In this document: piece after piece, positions 4,934-6,695 of the stretch
Layout: each line of letters opens with the position of its first letter
Numbering within the stretch: the stretch's first letter is position 1
Assembly (NCBI GenBank): GCA_022567055.1
Contig: JADFHU010000315.1
Location: forward strand, 1 to 6,695
Direction: 5' to 3'
Length of the DNA stretch: 6,695 nucleotides
From: Planctomycetota bacterium
GTDB lineage: Bacteria > Planctomycetota > Phycisphaerae > Sedimentisphaerales > Anaerobacaceae
The notes under the pieces: model-generated
The model's input: only the letters and a program-made list of their open reading frames with translations
Databases searched by the model: none
What the model was told of the DNA's origin: nothing
Position numbers and translations under genes: made by a program

Positions 4934-6421
4934 ATGAGTCCTATGTCTTTTCGTGAGATCTTCTGTCAAGACAAACCGATTGCCCTCCTAATGCAGGCCT
5001 TCGCCGCGGATCGCGTGGCACACGCCACCATTTTTTCGGGAATGGAGGGTGTGGGGAAGTTCACAACGGCAAGCGATTGGGCCAGGCTCTTGCTCTGTCA
5101 CGAGCCCAGGCTCGGTCTGAAAACTCCGTCGTCGGCCCGAGAGCGAGCAATTCTTTCGCCTGGCAAAGACGGCGAAGCAGACGATGTTGGTTCTATCGTC
5201 GATGCAGCCGGATGCAGCGAGGCGGAAGAAGGGCCGCTCGAAGCCAGATCGAGTTTTCAGACAGAGCCTAAGCCCCAGGCCCCTGCGGGCGAAGGTCCAT
5301 ACGAAAGCTGCGGTCGCTGTGCGTCCTGTCGTGCCTGGGAGGGCGGGTCACACCCCGATTTTCACCACGTCTACAAGGAGTTACGTCAATTCACCGTGGA
5401 CGGCAAGGGTAAGACTGCGCCGGTGGATCTGCCCATCGACGTGATCCGTGAGTTCCTCATCGAGCGGGTCGCCGGCCGACCCACACTCTCCGCTAGGAAG
5501 ATCTTCGTGGTTGACGAGGCGGAGAAACTCAATACCGCCGCGCAGAACGCCCTGCTCAAGGTGCTGGAAGAGCCGCCCGGCTATTGCTGTATCATTCTGT
5601 TGTGTACCCGCTTGGAAAAACTTCTGCCGACGATCAGATCCCGAGCTCAGGTGGTTCGCTTTGGCCCCATCGATGAGGCCCGGGTGGTTGACCACCTCCA
5701 GCGGCAAGGCCTGGAGGCTGTAAAGGCCCTTTTCTTTGCCCGCCTTGCCGCGGGGAGCCTGGGGCTGGCCGATCAGTGGGGCGCTCTGGAAGCCGCAGAG
5801 GGCCGGCTCTATGACACCAAACGGCGGATCGTGGCGGGCCTGGCCATGCTGAAACTCGCCGACACAGTCGATTTCGCCGGCCAATTGCTCGAGGATGCCA
5901 AAGCCCTGTCGGAGAGTTGGGCCGATTTGGGGAGTCTGACGAGTCGAGCGGATCTGAATCGACGTAGCCAGAAGACGATTGTACGGATCCTGCTCTCTTC
6001 TCTGGACGATGTCATGAAGTTGCCGCTGGGGCTCGACCGACGGCCGGTGAATGCCGATCAATGGGATTGTATCGAGGCCCTCGCGGGCCGGATCGGGCCT
6101 GAACAGCCATTTCGATTTCACATTCCCTTTCTTTACCGAACCGGAAACGGGGGGACGCTCGATCCCGGCACTCCACGAGACAGCCGTATCGCCCGAAGCG
6201 GTCACCGTGACCGGGACCACGCGGGCCTACGCTGCCTCCTTCGTTCGACTGATGGGGACCGGCCCATCCACAATCACGATAGACACGGATTCGGCCGGCG
6301 AGTTCCGAGCCATACTCATCCCTATCCCGAGGGACTTCCGTCACAGTGTGGCCTTGAAACCCGACGATTTCGCCGGCATCACATTCGACGCACCCCTTAT
6401 CGGAAATTTCACTTCAGGTGA
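4934..6421 (+). CDS. holB: DNA polymerase III delta' subunit, with in-frame insertion and foreign C-terminal tail
   Basis: Clamp-loader subunit of the RFC/DnaX AAA+ family. ATG 4934 directly follows the tmk stop; ATG 4943 is an alternative, and no clear ribosome site is seen, so translation is probably coupled to tmk. Visible: P-loop GMEGVGKFT (36-44), zinc-module cysteines C55, C126, C129 and C132 followed by GSHPDFHHV, Walker B DEAEKLN (194-200), NALLKVLEEPP, and LLPTIRSRA (230-238). The usual SRC motif reads SRA here. Residues 59-114 are an extra 56-residue segment between the first and second zinc cysteines, matching a palindromic DNA element; without it the spacing CHEPQAPAGEGPYESCGRCAS is normal. 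After about residue 391 (GRIGPEQ) the resemblance to delta' ends. The remaining ~105 residues are His/Arg-rich and overlap a better coding frame, so they are probably off-frame translation. About 30-40 residues of the collar domain seem to be missing. The family call is strong; the C-terminus is not genuine delta'. Confidence 0.88.
   Translation: MSPMSFREIFCQDKPIALLMQAFAADRVAHATIFSGMEGVGKFTTASDWARLLLCHEPRLGLKTPSSARERAILSPGKDGEADDVGSIVDAAGCSEAEEGPLEARSSFQTEPKPQAPAGEGPYESCGRCASCRAWEGGSHPDFHHVYKELRQFTVDGKGKTAPVDLPIDVIREFLIERVAGRPTLSARKIFVVDEAEKLNTAAQNALLKVLEEPPGYCCIILLCTRLEKLLPTIRSRAQVVRFGPIDEARVVDHLQRQGLEAVKALFFARLAAGSLGLADQWGALEAAEGRLYDTKRRIVAGLAMLKLADTVDFAGQLLEDAKALSESWADLGSLTSRADLNRRSQKTIVRILLSSLDDVMKLPLGLDRRPVNADQWDCIEALAGRIGPEQPFRFHIPFLYRTGNGGTLDPGTPRDSRIARSGHRDRDHAGLRCLLRSTDGDRPIHNHDRHGFGRRVPSHTHPYPEGLPSQCGLETRRFRRHHIRRTPYRKFHFR
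5108..5270. mobile_element. Palindromic protein-coding insertion element inside holB
   Basis: The ends are 19-bp inverted repeats, AGGCTCGGTCTGAAAACTC (5108-5126) and its complement at 5251-5269, with one mismatch (5114/5263). A second stem pairs 5151-5161 with 5220-5230 (11 pairs, one G-T), and GACGAT (5180-5185) pairs with ATCGTC (5195-5200) near the tip, so the whole segment can fold into one long interrupted hairpin. AGCCC directly precedes it (5103-5107) and follows it (5271-5275), as expected of a 5-bp target-site duplication. Element plus one repeat copy is 168 bp, exactly 56 codons, and the holB frame stays open across it. Excision would rejoin GAG CCC to CAG GCC and give a normal delta' zinc module. 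There is no transposase, so if mobile it is non-autonomous. It resembles Rickettsia palindromic elements in concept only; I see no sequence relation to them. Confidence 0.75.
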
Positions 6422-6695
6422 GAACGTTCGCGTCGCCGGAACCGTATCTGATGTGGCAAACACCGAAATTCTCTTTAGCTTCGAACCACTCGACGCGGGT
6501 GGAGACACGGTTCGATTCAGCTCCGATGTCCTGAACGGCACTTTCGCTGGAAACATCCTGTTTCCGCACGCCGCAGCGGGAGCCTACACGCTGAGCATTT
6601 TCGCTGGTCCTCAGGACGAATCTCTTCCCTTTATCGGGAGACTTTCGAACGTCATCGTATCCCGCGGATCGGAGACATTCAGTCTCCCTGCTGAC
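6051..6695 (+). CDS. Ig-like repeat protein, partial (runs off window; N-terminus absent or displaced)
   Basis: This frame has no stop from 6051 to the window end (215 codons), and its third positions are mostly C or G, as in real genes here. ATG 6051 is the first start codon after an in-frame stop (6048-6050), but 6051 to about 6110 overlaps well-conserved holB sequence, so the true coding probably begins near the junction at 6105-6135. The product reads as two beta-rich modules. The first is roughly residues 44-103 (VSPEAVTVTGTTRAYAASF, TITIDTDSAGEFRAI), with the strand and turn pattern of bacterial Ig or CarboxypepD_reg-like domains. The second is residues ~110-210 (GENVRVAGTVSDVANTEILF, AAAGAYTLSIFAGP), also Ig-like. 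No signal peptide, membrane segment or catalytic motif is visible. It is likely part of a large exported or surface protein whose start is missing. The exact family is unknown. Confidence 0.6.
   Translation, partial: MPINGIVSRPSRAGSGLNSHFDFTFPFFTEPETGGRSIPALHETAVSPEAVTVTGTTRAYAASFVRLMGTGPSTITIDTDSAGEFRAILIPIPRDFRHSVALKPDDFAGITFDAPLIGNFTSGENVRVAGTVSDVANTEILFSFEPLDAGGDTVRFSSDVLNGTFAGNILFPHAAAGAYTLSIFAGPQDESLPFIGRLSNVIVSRGSETFSLPAD
6105..6135. other. Putative junction between holB and an unrelated gene
   Basis: Up to about 6106 the holB frame encodes recognisable delta' collar sequence. From about 6110-6135 the credible coding frame is the one shifted by one base, with Ig-like content. By hand count the + strand is G-rich before the junction (about 78 G to 61 C in 5881-6120) and C-rich after it (about 64 G to 85 C in 6121-6360). 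No stop, spacer, terminator or obvious repeat marks the boundary. Recombination, deletion or an assembly join would all look like this. Confidence 0.6.

Noticed and set aside
4337..4969. Minus-strand open frame opposite tmk
   Set aside because: Antisense shadow of tmk; no independent start signal or domain.
6015..6135. A simple frameshift that would join holB to the downstream frame as one fused protein
   Set aside because: Shifting frame does not recover the missing delta' C-terminus; it gives Ig-like sequence instead. Correcting one base would therefore not produce a sensible protein.
5381..6220. Minus-strand open frame of 279 codons opposite holB
   Set aside because: It is antisense to the Walker B and collar-coding part of holB, which is clearly the real gene.

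Overview
The window holds a compact DNA-replication gene cluster, dnaE - tmk - holB, all on the + strand. It is flanked on each side by part of a gene for an immunoglobulin-like, probably secreted protein. The coding DNA is moderately GC-rich with mostly G or C at third codon positions. The DnaE sequence (for example KYGHVAQIITFGT after the catalytic aspartates and KSHSTRYAF in the fingers) and the short dispersed palindromic repeats in the spacer resemble what I remember from Planctomycetota and related PVC-type or uncultivated phyla. That placement is an impression from motifs, not a search result.

Layout: 2-367 is the 3' end of a gene for a beta-rich, Ig-like domain. 368-867 is a 500-base spacer without a credible gene. 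It is packed with at least four separate palindromic or tandem repeat elements (380-452, 493-531, 559-627, 754-833), and then comes the dnaE ribosome binding site. 868-4317 is dnaE, the replicative DNA polymerase III alpha subunit, with a PHP domain that keeps all nine metal ligands. 4325-4933 is tmk (thymidylate kinase). 4934 onward is holB, the delta' subunit of the clamp loader. The 7-base and 0-base gaps point to one transcript. The products fit together: tmk supplies dTDP for dTTP, alpha polymerises, and delta' helps load the sliding clamp that alpha binds through its QMNLF motif.

Two things stand out in holB. First, a long-hairpin element of about 163 bp (5108-5270) sits in frame inside the zinc-binding module. 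It has 19-bp terminal inverted repeats and is flanked by the 5-bp direct repeat AGCCC. Removing element plus one repeat copy (168 bp, 56 codons) restores a normal delta' sequence. This looks like a protein-coding palindromic insertion, comparable in concept to the Rickettsia palindromic elements. Second, holB stops resembling delta' at about 6105-6135. From there the real coding frame switches to another frame, which is open to the end of the window and encodes an Ig-like repeat protein without its own N-terminus. This is either a genomic rearrangement or an assembly join, and holB lacks the end of its collar domain.
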